Assembly (NCBI GenBank): GCA_023525715.1
Contig: CM042014.1
Coordinates: forward strand, 25,631,904 to 25,695,903
Direction of reading: 5' to 3'
Source of the DNA: Cichorium intybus
Taxonomy: Eukaryota > Streptophyta > Magnoliopsida > Asterales > Asteraceae
Length of the DNA: 64,000 nt
Under the pieces are notes generated by a model, which saw only the letters and a program-made list of their open reading frames with translations, made no database searches and had not been told where the DNA came from. The first letter of the stretch is position 1. Each line of letters begins with the position of its first letter. Both the position numbers and the translations under genes were made by a program. Shown piece by piece: positions 1-11,500 of the stretch.

Positions 1-1311
1 AATCTAAAAAGATCAAGAACAAGTTCCCTCCTTTTCATGCGAACAAGTTGAAATTCCAAAATTTAGTACCTCGATCGGATACAAACAACTAAGTTTTAGC
101 TGCTTCTATATGTCGCTAAAATAAAACACCAATGTGCTGACCTGAGCGTCCTTGAACCTGACTGATATCTGAACACTTCTTTTTTCGTTTCAGTTTCTAT
201 GTTTGTGTTCCAAAAAATTACAATTCCCCATTCTGTAGCAAGTTCACGGTGCTATTTTGGATTCTTCGCTTGCTGTAAACAATATATTGATTCCCCGGCC
301 AATCATACCTTCTCTTAAGGATTACATGTTGATGTTGTAATTAGATCGTTTCATCTTTGTTTGAACTACTAGCCGAGGATTTTTGAATTTTGATATGAAC
401 AAAGCTCTTGAAGAGAAAGAAAATCGGGGGTAATTTTATGTGGTGTATAGAATTTTAAACCATTGTATCGCAATTCGACCCAACTATCGATTAAGAAACT
501 AATTTCTATTTTCTTTCAATCTCTGGACAACTAAACGAAAATCATTAGCAACCAAACTATATATTATTTTTTCGATTTAAAACAGATTATGTATTCAATT
601 TCTAACCTATATTTTACTATTTGTAAGATCATAAAATTTAGGCAATTTGTTTTATTAAAAAAACATAATACATTAATATTGATCTTCATTAATAGACAAA
701 AGTATTTTATATATTATAATATGATTTGTTTATTTTTTTAGTTAGAATAAAATGAAATATATAACGATATATGTTGGTGATTTTAGTCGGGTGTGCTAAA
801 AAATCTGTCAATGATGTGACATGTGTGTAAAGGTCAACTCATACGAGGGATGCACGCTTGTGTAAAACAAGTTTAATCTTGGTTCGACCAAAATGATAGG
901 GGTCAAGGGGGAGCGCCCTTGACGGGGATTATGAAAATATGTGTTTTGATTAATAGAAAATTTTGATTTTTCTTTATAAAAATATAGAAAAAAGTTATTT
1001 TTCCTTTATAAAAAACTATTGATTTTCTTTATATTTATTCCCCGGAGTTATTGCTTATGTTAGTGCTCCACCCTGTCTTTGGTACTTTACTATCTTTTTG
1101 GTTTATTTCATGATTCATGGATAATGTTTTCCATGCTTAAATGTTGTTTTACGGCCATTTATGTTTACTGGTTCTATTTCATCAATTTCAGTAAACCCTT
1201 GAATTTACTGGTTCTATTTCGTCATTGGGTTATTATCACGGTTAACTGCAACTGGAAAAGACTATTTTTTTTATATTTTCAATTCCTTATTTGCTTTAGT
1301 TCTCTGATTTG
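1..1311. other. AT-rich intergenic sequence, no gene seen
   Basis: I see no convincing coding exon, RNA gene or element terminus here. The stretch is AT-rich, and open frames are short and low in complexity. It ends at the left terminus of the gene-capturing element. Confidence 0.5.
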
Positions 1312-1620
1312 CATGGTCCATATGGTTCCGATTTACTTTCAAGAATGGTCCAAAGATTAGTAAAAAGACTAATTTATCCTTTTTAATTTCTTTATCCTTT
1401 TTATTTTAATGTTTTATTTATTTTAACAATTAAAAATACCCCACCCCACCCCCACCCCCACCCCCTGCGTCTCTCTCTCTCTCTCTCTCTCATGTGTTTG
1501 TTCCCTCCGCCATAGGTTCAACAACACCCCTTCCCTCATCTCTCAGGGATTTCTCCGACGAGAGTATGCTAACTGGACATATCAAAATAAGCCCCTTCTA
1601 TTTCTTCACCCGCCTCCTTT

Positions 1621-1935
1621 GATGCCACCACACTCTTCCCTGTCTGCCTCACAATATAAGCCCCACTCTGACCAACCTTAGTCAGATCCTTCACGGAGAA
1701 AACACCACCACCGTGAGTCCCCATCCACTGTAAGTATCAATAATAAATTTCTGATCGGCAAGATCCGTATCATCATGAAAGATCATGTTTTTGTCAAGAT
1801 ATGGAGACAGGATTACAGGTTTGATGATGTGTTCTTTAAGATCTTTAGCAATTTGGTTGTTTGACATAGTCTCGTCATGTCAGTTAGAGATTAGGAGTAT
1901 GTAAACCCTAATTGGAACCATGGTGTCATTCGGTA
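1621..1935 (-). pseudogene. S-adenosylmethionine synthetase fragment (captured)
   Basis: Read on the minus strand this matches the central part of plant SAM synthetase: HDET...KDLKEHIIKPVI, then YLDK..IFH, FIIDTY.GWG, a HGGG.FS.KD.TKV block and SGAYIVRQ. The enzyme makes S-adenosylmethionine from methionine and ATP. The fragment cannot: a stop replaces the Gln just before HDET, about a dozen residues are missing before FIIDTY, and one base is lost after GWG. It lies between the arms of the TIR element, next to and opposite the KANADI fragment, so it is best explained as transposon-captured DNA. Homology runs out near 1621 and around 1935. Confidence 0.8.
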
Positions 1936-2045
1936 GCGAGGGCATGGGTGTGGGGAATTAGTTTAGGAGTTTCATCGGTGGTGTACTTAAACATGTGTCC
2001 TTGGTCACCGGTGCTGATTTCTTTTGATTTCTTTTGGTTTCTTGT

Positions 2046-2299
2046 GATAAGGGCACCAAGGATGCGATGGACGAGCACCCTTTATTCTCGTTTTGTTCAT
2101 GTCGTTGAACTTCTTGGAGGCCATGAAAGTAATATTCTGAGGAAATTTCTTTGATAAAATTCCTTGTTCGATGTTAGTAAAGTGAATGAAAATTGAGGAA
2201 TTTGACTTTTGGATTTGTTTAGGGGCGACACCGAAGTCAGTTTTGGAGCTAATGGATGTCAAATATCTCACGCTAGCTCATGTCAAGAGCCATTTACAT
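2046..2299 (+). pseudogene. KANADI (GARP-type MYB) DNA-binding domain fragment, two exons
   Basis: The first exon ends at 2128 and encodes APRMRWTSTLYSRFVHVV followed by ELLGGHE. After a 94-base intron (2129-2222, GT...AG) the second exon continues ATPKSVLELMDVKYLTLAHV and KSHLH. Splicing rebuilds an Arg codon across the junction. Together they cover most of the GARP B-motif of KANADI proteins, regulators of abaxial organ identity. The N-terminal region and everything after HVKSHL are absent; the usual next donor (GT at 2300) is present, but the sequence beyond is unrelated. It sits inside the TIR element, so I treat it as captured DNA. Retention of the intron indicates DNA-level rather than RNA-level capture. 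Confidence 0.85.
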
Positions 2300-2358
2300 G
2301 TATACGCTATGAACTTGCAGACAAGAAAATGGTGGGTAATTTTCTGCGATAGGGGAGT

Positions 2359-2395
<37 letters not shown>

Positions 2396-2950
2396 GGGGT
2401 GGGGGTAGGATGGTGATATTTTTTTAATTACTAAAATAAAAAACATTAAAATAAAAATAAAAAAGAAATAAAAAAGAAATAAAAAGGGTAAATTGGTCTT
2501 TTACTTATCTTTGGACCATTCCTGCAACCAAATCGTAACATATAGATTATTATGGAGGTTTTTTCAGTAGTTAGATGATTCTTGTAATTTCCTGCATACC
2601 ACATGGACCATTATTGTAATATACTCTTATTTATGGGGTTCTGTTGGTTTCGGGGTTGTAAATTTGGTTTAATCAAGAATAAAGTCAAATGTGTTTATTC
2701 AATCTGACATTGATCTAGGGTTACTGAGCGGTGCATGGATGAATTGAGAAATTTTGTCAATGAGGTAAGATCATTAAAACGATTCATAATTTTTGACAAT
2801 TACACAAGACGATTTTTTTTTTCGCTCTCTTTCACTGACGATCGACGTTACGTATTTATATACTTGAGTTTTCTAAAAGAGCCCCATCTATGATCACCCT
2901 CTCAATTTAATCTGTCAATCGACGAACGTATCCTGTGGCGTCAGGTTCCT

Positions 2951-2958
2951 TATATAAA
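2951..2958 (+). promoter_or_regulatory. TATA box of the F-box gene
   Basis: TATATAAA lies 48 bases before the ATG at 3006, a suitable spacing for a short 5' UTR. It supports the chosen start. Confidence 0.55.
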
Positions 2959-3005
2959 CTCGCCATCGCCTTCCGTATTCTTCAAGCATCTGCACACCTG
3001 CAAAC

Positions 3006-4163
3006 ATGGCGACCAAAAGGGAAACATCTAAAGAAGAAATCGAAGGAGAGGTGGAGAAGAAGAGGGCAAGAATGGAAGACAGACTCAGTAACTTGCCCCG
3101 TGACTTGCAACTTCACATTCTCTCTTCTCTTGATGTCAAGGACGCAGTCAAATTATCGATGTTGTCAAAATCGTTGGTTTCTTTATGGACTTGGATCCCG
3201 ATTCTGAAATTCAACTCCTATGTTTTCAATCACGTCTATGCTTTCGACAAGTTCGTCAACAGTGTTTTGCGTCTTCGTAATCGATCGGCCAAGTTGGACC
3301 GGTTAACCCTTAGCCGGCGTGGTATATGCAGTGCCAAGATTTTAAATAATGTTTTTAGTTATGCACTTTCGCACGGCGTCAAGCAGTTGGAAGCATACAT
3401 CTGTAACAGTAGAAACCACACCTGGCCGATTTGTGTGCGTACTTCCTTCGAGTCATTGACCAATTTGAAACTGCAAAGCAAGAGTCGTATCAATTGCCCG
3501 TTTCTCGGGCCAAGATCCGGAGCATTTAAGAATCTGAAGATTTTACATCTGGAAGGAGCAATTATAACTGATATTGATCCATTCTCAGGGTTCTTGGTGT
3601 TGGAGAAGTTGACATTGGTTGATTGTGGTATTAGCCCATCGGGCAAAACTCTAAGTGTACACGCTCTTAATCTTTCAGAGTTAACCATTAGATGCAATCC
3701 GGGATACAAGTGTTGCGAGCTCACAGCTCCAAAACTCAAATTCTTTGAGTATCGAGGGTATGTTTTTCCACAGTTGCGAATACATGAGGATCTTTCTGTT
3801 CTTGAAACCATGGTCATCGGTGACAATGGTGTTTGCGACCATTCGATACAGGAGAAAAGAACGTTTGATGATCTGCTCTCCTTGTTCTGTGCCTTCCCGA
3901 ATGCCAAATCCCTTAAGCTCTTCTCTCGTATTGTTCATGTTCTCTCTTTGTTTCAACATGAGTAGGTGAAGCAAAGTTCACCGTTTCGGAAGTTGAAGTG
4001 TTTGGAGCTGGATTTTAGGTACCCGTGGCCTTTTGAATCCTTTGGTATACCTTCGAATGTGAAAGATTACTTGCTTCGGAACTCTCCTGATGCGAAATTT
4101 ACCATGATATATCCCGAATGTAAAAATTCGTCTACATGTTATGGATATTTTAGATACATCTAG
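3006..4163 (+). pseudogene. F-box/LRR protein gene with an in-frame stop
   Basis: The frame opens with a Lys/Glu-rich leader and an F-box at about residues 24-66 (LSNLPRDLQLHILSSL, then SMLSKS..SLWTWIP), followed by leucine-rich repeats (LKLQSKS, LKILHLEGAIITDIDP, LEKLTLVDCGI, LSELTIRC). Such proteins are substrate receptors of SCF ubiquitin ligases. A TAG at 3963-3965 ends the first part (319 aa), but the same frame runs on to 4163 with family-like sequence (SPFRKLKCLELDF, then FGIPSNVKDYLLRNSPDAKF). That suggests one nonsense change in a gene of about 385 codons. No intron signals explain the stop. A truncated product keeping F-box and most LRRs could still be made. An upstream TATA box is present. 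Confidence 0.75.
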
Positions 4164-4393
4164 CCTATGTCTTTATTGATTGTTGCTCTTTAGATGGGTT
4201 ATGTAGATCTTTTCTTTTAGTCACACTTTTTGTCTTTAAATAATTTTCTTCATGCGTTATTGAGTTTGTCTTTCCTATATTTTCTTCATGCGTTATTGAG
4301 TTTTTTTGGATGGTCAAAACTTTATAAAATCAAAATACTAATGGTACATATCGAGACCGTATGAAACAATCAAACAACACGTAAATCAAATCA

Positions 4394-4433
<40 letters not shown>

Positions 4434-4734
4434 TGAGATAATGGCAGGATGAATCATACGAATGTGCAGTAGTTTCTTAAATGAGTCTTAACTGTAGCAA
4501 TGCACAACCTTTGATGCAAATAGTACAATATATTATTGCTGCTTGCACGTGCGAATATGATATGGGATAGACGGATAGTATTTGTGGGTTTGAGCATACT
4601 ATCAAGATTGTTAATCGTACATAACTTTTAAGTTTCTGAAACGATACGCCAAAAGTTTGTATTTGGTCGTTCATTATTTTGTTTAAGGCTAAATCGATTT
4701 TTAACCAAGACTACGCTGCTTTAGATTGGTTTGT
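4164..4734. other. 3' flank of the F-box gene with (ATT)n microsatellite
   Basis: AT-rich sequence following the F-box frame. A perfect (ATT)n run of about 38 bases lies at 4394-4432. No gene is seen. Confidence 0.5.
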
Positions 4735-4938
4735 TTAGGGCTGTAAACGAACTAAACGTTCAGCGAACCGTTCGTGATTTGTTCGGCGGGAAGTTCGTTT
4801 ATATTCGTTTATTTAGTAAACGAACGAACATGAACAAGATTTTTTGTTCGTTTAGTTTAACGAACGAACATGAACATTGGTGTTGTTCGTTCATTTACAT
4901 TCGTTTATGTTTGCTTATATTCGTTCATTTACATTCAC

Positions 4939-4940
<2 letters not shown>
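4735..4940. repeat. GTTCGTTTATGTTCG-rich palindromic repeat patch
   Basis: Many inverted and direct copies of a short motif (TTCGTTTA, AACGAACGAACATGAAC, TGTTCGTTCATTTACATTCG) occupy about 200 bases and run directly into a (TA)n tract. A related patch occurs at 29720-30020, again next to (TA)n. It is probably a decayed transposon family, class unknown. Confidence 0.6.

Positions 4941-4941
<1 letters not shown>

Positions 4942-5021
<80 letters not shown>
4942..5021. repeat. (TA)n microsatellite
   Basis: An uninterrupted TA run of about 80 bases joins the palindromic patch on the left to the foldback element on the right. Open frames across it (YIYIYI) are artefacts. Confidence 0.95.
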
Positions 5022-5026
<5 letters not shown>

Positions 5027-5522
5027 GATCTTTTGAGAACCACAAGTCCCCCGAGAACTCCCAAACCGATTTTTTTTTTCAAAAAACCGACCCCATAGGC
5101 CTCTAAAACGCACACTTTTAAGCATTTTCAAAAAAAAAATCCGAAAAAAAACGACTTTTTTTTAAAAAAAACTTTGCACATGTGCAAAAAAAAATTTTGC
5201 ACATGTGCAAACTATTTTATACGTACACTTTTTTTGAAATATTTTTTTTACAGAACGCCTTAAATATATGTTAGAAAAACATCCATAAAAAAACTTGAAA
5301 AAAAATGTACGTATAAAAAAGTTTGCACATGTGCAAAGTTTTTTTTTTGCACATGTGCAAATTTTTTTCAAAAAAAAAAAGTCTTTTTTTCGAAAAAAAA
5401 TTTCAGCGTCCCGGCACCTATTTGAGCGTTTTAGAGGCCTATGTGGTCGGTTTTTTGAAAAAAATATCGGTTTGGGAGTTCTCGGGTTCTCGGGGTGAAG
5501 TTGGTTCTCAAAAGATCCTAAG
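5022..5522. mobile_element. Foldback element with nested TTTGCACATGTGCAAA palindromes
   Basis: The ends are inverted copies: TTAGGATCTTTTGAGAACC on the left and GGTTCTCAAAAGATCCTAA on the right. Homology continues inward for over 200 bases per arm (CCCAAACCGAT / ATCGGTTTGGG, TAGGCCTCTAAAACG / CGTTTTAGAGGCCTA, ATACGTACA / GTACGTAT). The centre is near 5260. Each arm has two copies of the 16-bp palindrome TTTGCACATGTGCAAA (5173, 5196, 5322, 5346). TATATA flanks both sides. There is no coding capacity. The transcript would form a long hairpin, so it is a MITE-like foldback element of unknown superfamily. Confidence 0.8.
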
Positions 5523-6935
5523 TCTATATATATACTAGGCGTATTCCCGCGCGTTGCGCATGAGTAAATTAATATAGTAAAAATATATTGACCAATCAAA
5601 TACAAACATAAATATTTTAGATTTAATCAAAATATGAAAAACAAAAAATAAATCAAACATATGACATATGTATCAATAATAATTTTTCATCCAAACATCG
5701 AACAAAAAAACATAACACCTTTTTTGGAGTTAATTATTATAGATGGTCCAACATTAAAAATATATAGAAATATATTTACATAAATTGTCTCCGAATTTAA
5801 AATAAATATAAAATAAAACATATCAGTAATAACATAAATGAGAGTCTAAAGTAATTATTGTATGTTGTCAAGTCGTATTTTCTTCCATCTTATTTTCCAA
5901 ACTCTACCAAAATAAGCTACCTATCCTATGCGAACTATATATATCTTTATATTAACTAATGTGTCATAAGTAACAATTAAGTATCATAAGTTTAAAAACT
6001 TTTGGGTTGTAGTGGTTAATTAGTTGAAATGTGAAGAGATTGTGTATTAAAATAAATTAATGGTGTTGGTAATAGTAGGAAGTTGAAGTGTTGAAAGTTT
6101 CAAACATATATTATATATTTATAAAAAATATATCTTCATATAAATATATAGATTGTTAATTGATTTATAACTACCTGTGAAAATTTTCAATTATTATAAA
6201 AAATAATTATATATTTTTCTAGTTAGGTTTAGATTTCAATTTAGGTTTTATAATTTACAGATTGAAGCCTTTTAACTATTTTGAAGAAAAAATCATTTGA
6301 TCATTGTCTAAGTTTAGTTTATATTTTGATTTTGGTTTTGCATTTAGACCATCTTTCGATCAATAAATTCAATGTATTATATTGTCAATTAAAAAGTTTA
6401 ACTTTTATGCAAATCACCCATGGTACCATCCATTCCCCAGTCACTTGCGTCGATGCCACCGTACCCGATACCTAATGCTTCTGTCGTCGCCTTCATTAAT
6501 CACCATGTGACACCGCTGCCGATCTTTGTCTCTCTCTAAATCGATGGCACTACGCCTCTCTAAAAACCCTAGACACTACTTTCACTAGATCTGTGAACAC
6601 AGAGAAATGAACCGAATGTATGATTAATTTCTTTTCGGTTTTGATTTTTCTCTCCATCTCACACAAAATTTGATGCCAGTACCACAGTGTTTGACCGGTT
6701 ACTTTTTTGTATGATTGTAGGGTGGATGCCTATTAATTAAGATTTTTATCAGAAAGTTGCTCAAATATTACAGATTGGGAGCTGAAAGATGCGAGAAAAG
6801 AAACATGCTGGCCTGTGATATCTTGCTTCTACTCAGCATGTTGTTAGTAATCTTTGTTTTGTTCTTTTTTCCTTTTCTTTAATTATATATATTGAAGTCA
6901 CTTGTGTTTGGGATCGACGGTGGTGATCATACTGT
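5523..6935. other. AT-rich decayed sequence, possible Helitron 5' end
   Basis: The stretch opens with TCTATATATATACTAGG and a CCCGCGCGTTGCGC block, which resembles the 5' region of some plant Helitrons. The preceding base is G rather than the usual A, so this is weak. The remainder is AT-rich. A 5'UTR-like, CT-rich part lies around 6480-6700. I find no gene. A 37-base segment at 6817-6853 recurs at 29215-29251, on the other side of the Athila insertion. Confidence 0.35.
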
Positions 6936-8539
6936 TGTTAGGTGTATTTCTAAGCATGTTTTCATGCCTTTTTATCCTTGTTTCATCTTGCATTTGATTA
7001 TCTTTATTGCATATTTTCATGATTTTTGGGATTTCAAGAATAGCAATATACTTTCACACTTTGTGGTTGTTTTCAGGTGCTTTTGAAGGTTGATTCTTAT
7101 ATTGGATAACAATGGGAAGCTACACAATAAATTTCAGAAGAAACGGAGCTCAAACGAAGAAGTTACAAAAAATGAAATCGTCCCGAAGACAGTATGTTAC
7201 ACGACCGTGTAACTTTTGCCCTATAAGTTACACGGCCGTGTAACTTTGCTAGGCCACGTGGATGACATGTCAGCTGAAGTGGAGCCCAGGAAGAAATGCA
7301 GGATTACACGACCGTGTAATTTTGGCCCAAGAAATTACACGGCCGTGTAACTTTTCCTGGTGACCAGATCTGCTTTTTGGCCCACTTTGAGTTGTTTATT
7401 CCTTCTTGTGCTGTCATTCCCATGCTACACGACCAGATCCAGATCCAACCTGATTTTGAGGCCATGTGATGAAGGAAGTGGGACTTGGAATGATGATGTT
7501 TGCCATTGTCCATTTTACCATTTTGCCCTTGGTGTGTTAGTATAAATAGAGGTGTCTAGTTAGCCTTAGAACCATCCCATCTTACCATTATTTTCTGAAC
7601 ACTCTCTAGATACATTGTGTTTGTGTTGTGTGCAACTTCAAGTGTGGATTATCTTCATTTTGTAAGTTCTTTTCTCTTTTACTAGTCATGAGTGGCTAGT
7701 AACCTTATTTTCTGGTTTTGTATTAAGGATTATGATTGTGATTTAATATAAAGTTTGATGTTTGATTTTATATCTTTCTAGTGATATGATTTTGAGATTT
7801 AACAAGTGTTTGGTTTTTATTTATTTCATATTGGCCATTTGATCTTAAATATCAATCAATCTAGTCATACAAATTATAAAATCCGTAATTGTTTTATAAA
7901 ATGTTATTTGTGATAATCATCTTTAATTAGGTGAAAATCATATCTCATGTTTTAACGCTTCAACGCTTGTTTAGGAGTATTGAACATTGTTGGGAACATT
8001 CACATAAAACATAATGCAATCTTTCATTCAAATTCTATGATCTTATCTAGATTTGATTAGTAAGATTAGTCTTAGTTAATGAGCTTCTCTTGACTAAGGT
8101 ACATTAGGTGAATGGTGTATGTGCGAGCTTTCGGCATACACAAAGTACCAACTTAGAAAGATTAAAGTTATAAACATCATTCTTATTGTTATTTCCAATC
8201 ATATGACTACAAATGCAAAACCAGAATTTGTCCCCAAATTATAAAAACAATCATTCTATATATTTTGTCCCAAGTTAAATTTGTTCTCAACATTTACATA
8301 ATTATTGTCCAACTATTCATCAAAAACCCCCCTTTGGTTACTTTCTTTACAATTTTAACTTCCGTGAATTCAAGGTGTAATCCATTAGACCATCGCTCCC
8401 TGTGGATCGACCCTGCTTGCCATTTATACTACACAGTTAGTATTTATAACAAGTAGTGCAATCACGAAATATTGGTAATTAATAAATCATTTCAAACCAT
8501 ATTTCAACTCTTTTATTTTGTTGATTACGACACTCAACA
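6936..8539 (+). repeat. 5' LTR of the Athila element
   Basis: This 1,604-bp direct repeat is nearly identical to 27565-29168. Its U3/R region holds four near-perfect 18-bp palindromes of the form (G/A)TTACACG(A/G)CCGTGTAA(C/T) within 156 bases (7196, 7227, 7303, 7334). A likely TATA box (TATAAATAG) lies near 7541, where it could drive the element's transcript. Confidence 0.95.
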
Positions 8540-8562
8540 AATTGGCGCCGTTGCCGGGGAGC
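8540..8562 (+). promoter_or_regulatory. Primer-binding site, tRNA-Asp type
   Basis: The sequence TTGGCGCCGTTGCCGGGGA starts right after the LTR. It is complementary to the 3' end of plant tRNA-Asp including CCA. This primer choice is typical of Athila elements. Confidence 0.9.
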
Positions 8563-8581
8563 ACGGTATTACTAATATTTT

Positions 8582-11500
8582 ATGCCAAGATCTTCACGAA
8601 CAGGTACGCCTCTTGAACTTGATTCGGAGATTGAGAAAACCGCGAAAAGGCTAAGGAAGCAAGCTAAACTTCGCAAGAAGCAGCAAGCTTCCCAAACCGC
8701 TTCTTCATCAAACCCTCCTATCATAGACATTTGGCAAGACCTTTCTTCATCCGAAACTGAAACAGAATCCGAATCAGATAACAACGTCCCACATACACCT
8801 CCCTCTCAAACAAACCATACTCCTATGGCCGAAAATCCACCTCAAGAACGAACGCTTCGCCAATGGGCAACCCAATATGTTACCCAACAACCTCTCTGCA
8901 TAACTTACCCGCACATGACGAACTTCGAATTGAAATCTGGGCTCATTCATTTACTACCTCAATTTCGGGGAGTAGAAAATGAAGACCCGCATAAATTTTT
9001 GAAAGAATTTCACGTCGTATGTGTAGGAATGAAACCACATGATGTCTCGGAAGACCAAATCAAGTTAAGGGCACTCCCCTTTTCATTACTAGACTCAGCC
9101 AAAGAATGGTTGTATGACCTACCACCGGGGTCGGTCACGACATGGAATGGTCTTGCAAGGTTATTCCTTGACAAATATTTTCCGGAGACGAAAGCTTCAA
9201 GTCCGAGAAGGGAAATAATTGGTATCAAGCAAGGGAAGAGAGAAGCTTTACATACGTATTGGGAACGATTCAAAAAGTTGTGTGCCCGATGCCCGCAACA
9301 CGGTATTTCCGATTACCAATTGTTCCGATATTTTTGTGAAGGCCTAACACCAATGGAGAGACGTTTGATAAACGCTTCAAGTGGAGGCTCATTAATCGAT
9401 CAAACACCGACCCAAATAAGAGCATTGATCGAGAAAATGGCGGAGGAGTCCAAACATACACAAGGAGAGGACGAATGGTATGTAGATCCACCCCGAGGAG
9501 TAAAAGAGGTAAACACTCCTTATCTTGAAAATCAAATTTCTGAACTAACCAAAGCTGTGATGCAACTAACAAAAGAAAAAGGAGTTGAACCAACGGTTAG
9601 AGCATGTGGAATTTGCTTGCAATACGGACACCCAACTGACATGTGTCCCGAGTTACAAGATGATCAAGAGCAAGCGAAAGCAATGGGGGGATTTACCGGG
9701 CAAAATCAGAGACAGTTTGATCAACCTCGGAGCAACCAAAATTGGAACTACCAGTCCAATCAAAACCGTAACCAATACCAGGAGAGACCAAAACAATACT
9801 ACCAAAACCCTCCGCCACAAAATACAGCAAGCACGAGCATGTCCTTGGAAGACATTGTGAAAAGTCTAGCCACAAGCACGCATTCATTTCAGCAAGAAAC
9901 AAGGGCTAGCATCAAGAATCTGGAGCAACAAATGGCTCAACTAGCCACTTCTGTCAACAAGATGGAATCTCAAGGTAAGTTACCCTCTCAATCTCAAGAA
10001 AATCCCAAACATAATGTAAATGCTGTTACTTTAAGAAGTGGGAAAAGCTATGATGGACCAAGCTTGTCAAAAGAAAGACAAAGAGAGATAGAAATCGAAG
10101 ACGATACCGATTCAAGAAGCGAAGCTCCCAAGGAACCATCCAAAGTTGAGGTAAAAATCACTCCTCCTCCTTTTCCATCTAGACTTAAAAACACAAAGAA
10201 AGAAAAGGAAAATCAAGAAATTATGGACATGTTTCAGAAAGTTGAGGTAAATATTCCTTTACTAGATGCAATCAAACAAATTCCTAGATATGCCAAATTT
10301 CTTAAAGAACTCTGTACCTCCAAAAAGAAACTAAAAGAAAGCGGAACTGTTACAGTCGGTGAAAACATCTCGGCCGTTTTGCAAAAACGACTACCAAAAA
10401 AATGCAAAGATCCGGGTGTTTTCACTGTTCCATGTAAAATGGGAAATCTCTACATTCCAAAAGCCATGCTAGATCTTGGTGCTTCAATTAATGTCCTACC
10501 TTACTCTATTTTTAAATCACTAAAAGTAGGACCATTAATAAGCACCGGGGTGATAATTCAACTTGCCGATCGCTCTATAGTACACCCAAAAGGTGTATTA
10601 GAGGACATTTTGGTACAAGTTAACGAACTAGTATTTCCCGCCGACTTTTACGTTTTGGATATGGGTGGAGACGAAACATCAAATTCTTGTTCTATACTCT
10701 TGGGAAGACCTTTCATGAGCACCGCAAGAACAAAAATTGATGTTTTCAATGGAACACTTTCCATGGAATTTGATGGAGAGATCATAAATTTCAATATTTT
10801 TGATGCTATGCGTTATCCACAAACTGTTTCGTCTTTAAATTTTCTTGATGTAATCAACCCATTAGTTGAAGAATGTTTTGAATTGTCTAACACCGATTTA
10901 TTAGCTCTAGTCTTAAACAAAAATTTAGACAAGGAGAAGACAAAGGAGCTTATCGAGAAGTTCGATCTAAGTCAAGAAATCTTGGAAATCGCATCATACC
11001 TAGACCACCAAAAGAAAGCAAGGTATGATTTGCCAAAAGTGCCATTGCAAATTTCTAACGAAAAACTTCTTCCTTCCATTTCACAGGCACCAAAGTTGGA
11101 ATTAAAAGATCTCCCCAACCATTTGAAGTACATGTACTTGGGAGAAAAGGATACCTTACCGATCATCATTTCCAACAAACTGTCTGAAGAAGAAGAAAAA
11201 GAATTGATGGAATTGCTAAAGAACTACAAAGAAGCTTTCGGCTGGACAATAGCCGACATCAAAGGACTTAGCCCATCGATGTGCATGCACAAGATTTTCA
11301 TGGAAGATGAGTACAAACCGTCAAGAGAAGCCCAGAGACGACTAAATCCACCCATGATGGAGGTGGTGAAAAAGGAGATTCTTAAGCTATTGGACGCAGG
11401 AATGATTTACCCAATATCAGACAGTAAGTGGGTAAGTCCAATCCTGGTTGTCCCAAAGAAGACCGGAATCACGGTGACAGAAAACAAGCAAGGTGAGTTG

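Larger units (their letters stand above)
1312..2612 (+). mobile_element. Non-autonomous TIR element with two captured gene fragments (Pack-MULE-like)
   Basis: The two ends are inverted copies. Reading inward, both carry a GGTCCAAAGAT(T/A)AGTAAAA motif, a CCTTTTTATTTCTT-type tract, a C-rich run and GCGTCTCTCTCT. The best-matching arms are about 1342-1492 and 2350-2530, with weaker homology out to about 1312 and 2612. No transposase is present. The interior holds a SAM synthetase fragment (minus) and a KANADI fragment with an intact intron (plus). Long TIRs plus host-gene fragments fit a Pack-MULE. I could not find a convincing 9-bp TSD, so the superfamily is inference; a decayed hAT or other TIR element is possible. 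Confidence 0.6.

Noticed and set aside
1079..1360. 93-aa hydrophobic ORF at the left edge of the TIR element
   Set aside because: T-rich sequence gives Phe/Leu-rich frames by chance; it overlaps the element's left arm and has no family resemblance.
4731..5131. Open frames with YIYIYI repeats on both strands
   Set aside because: They are translations of the (TA)n microsatellite and foldback arms, not proteins. The same applies to 29422-29709.
5162..5605. 147-aa minus-strand ORF rich in Phe/Lys
   Set aside because: It reads through the poly-A/T-rich arms of the foldback element; composition is low complexity.
7196..7351. Evenly repeated palindromes that could suggest a CRISPR-like array
   Set aside because: Units are only 18 bp with spacers of irregular length, in a eukaryotic LTR with identical copies in both LTRs; not a CRISPR.
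7360..7545. 61-aa ORF starting MTRSAFWPTLSCLFLLVLSF, resembling a secreted peptide
   Set aside because: It lies wholly within the Athila LTR and recurs at 27989; it overlaps the palindrome and promoter region, so it is likely fortuitous.
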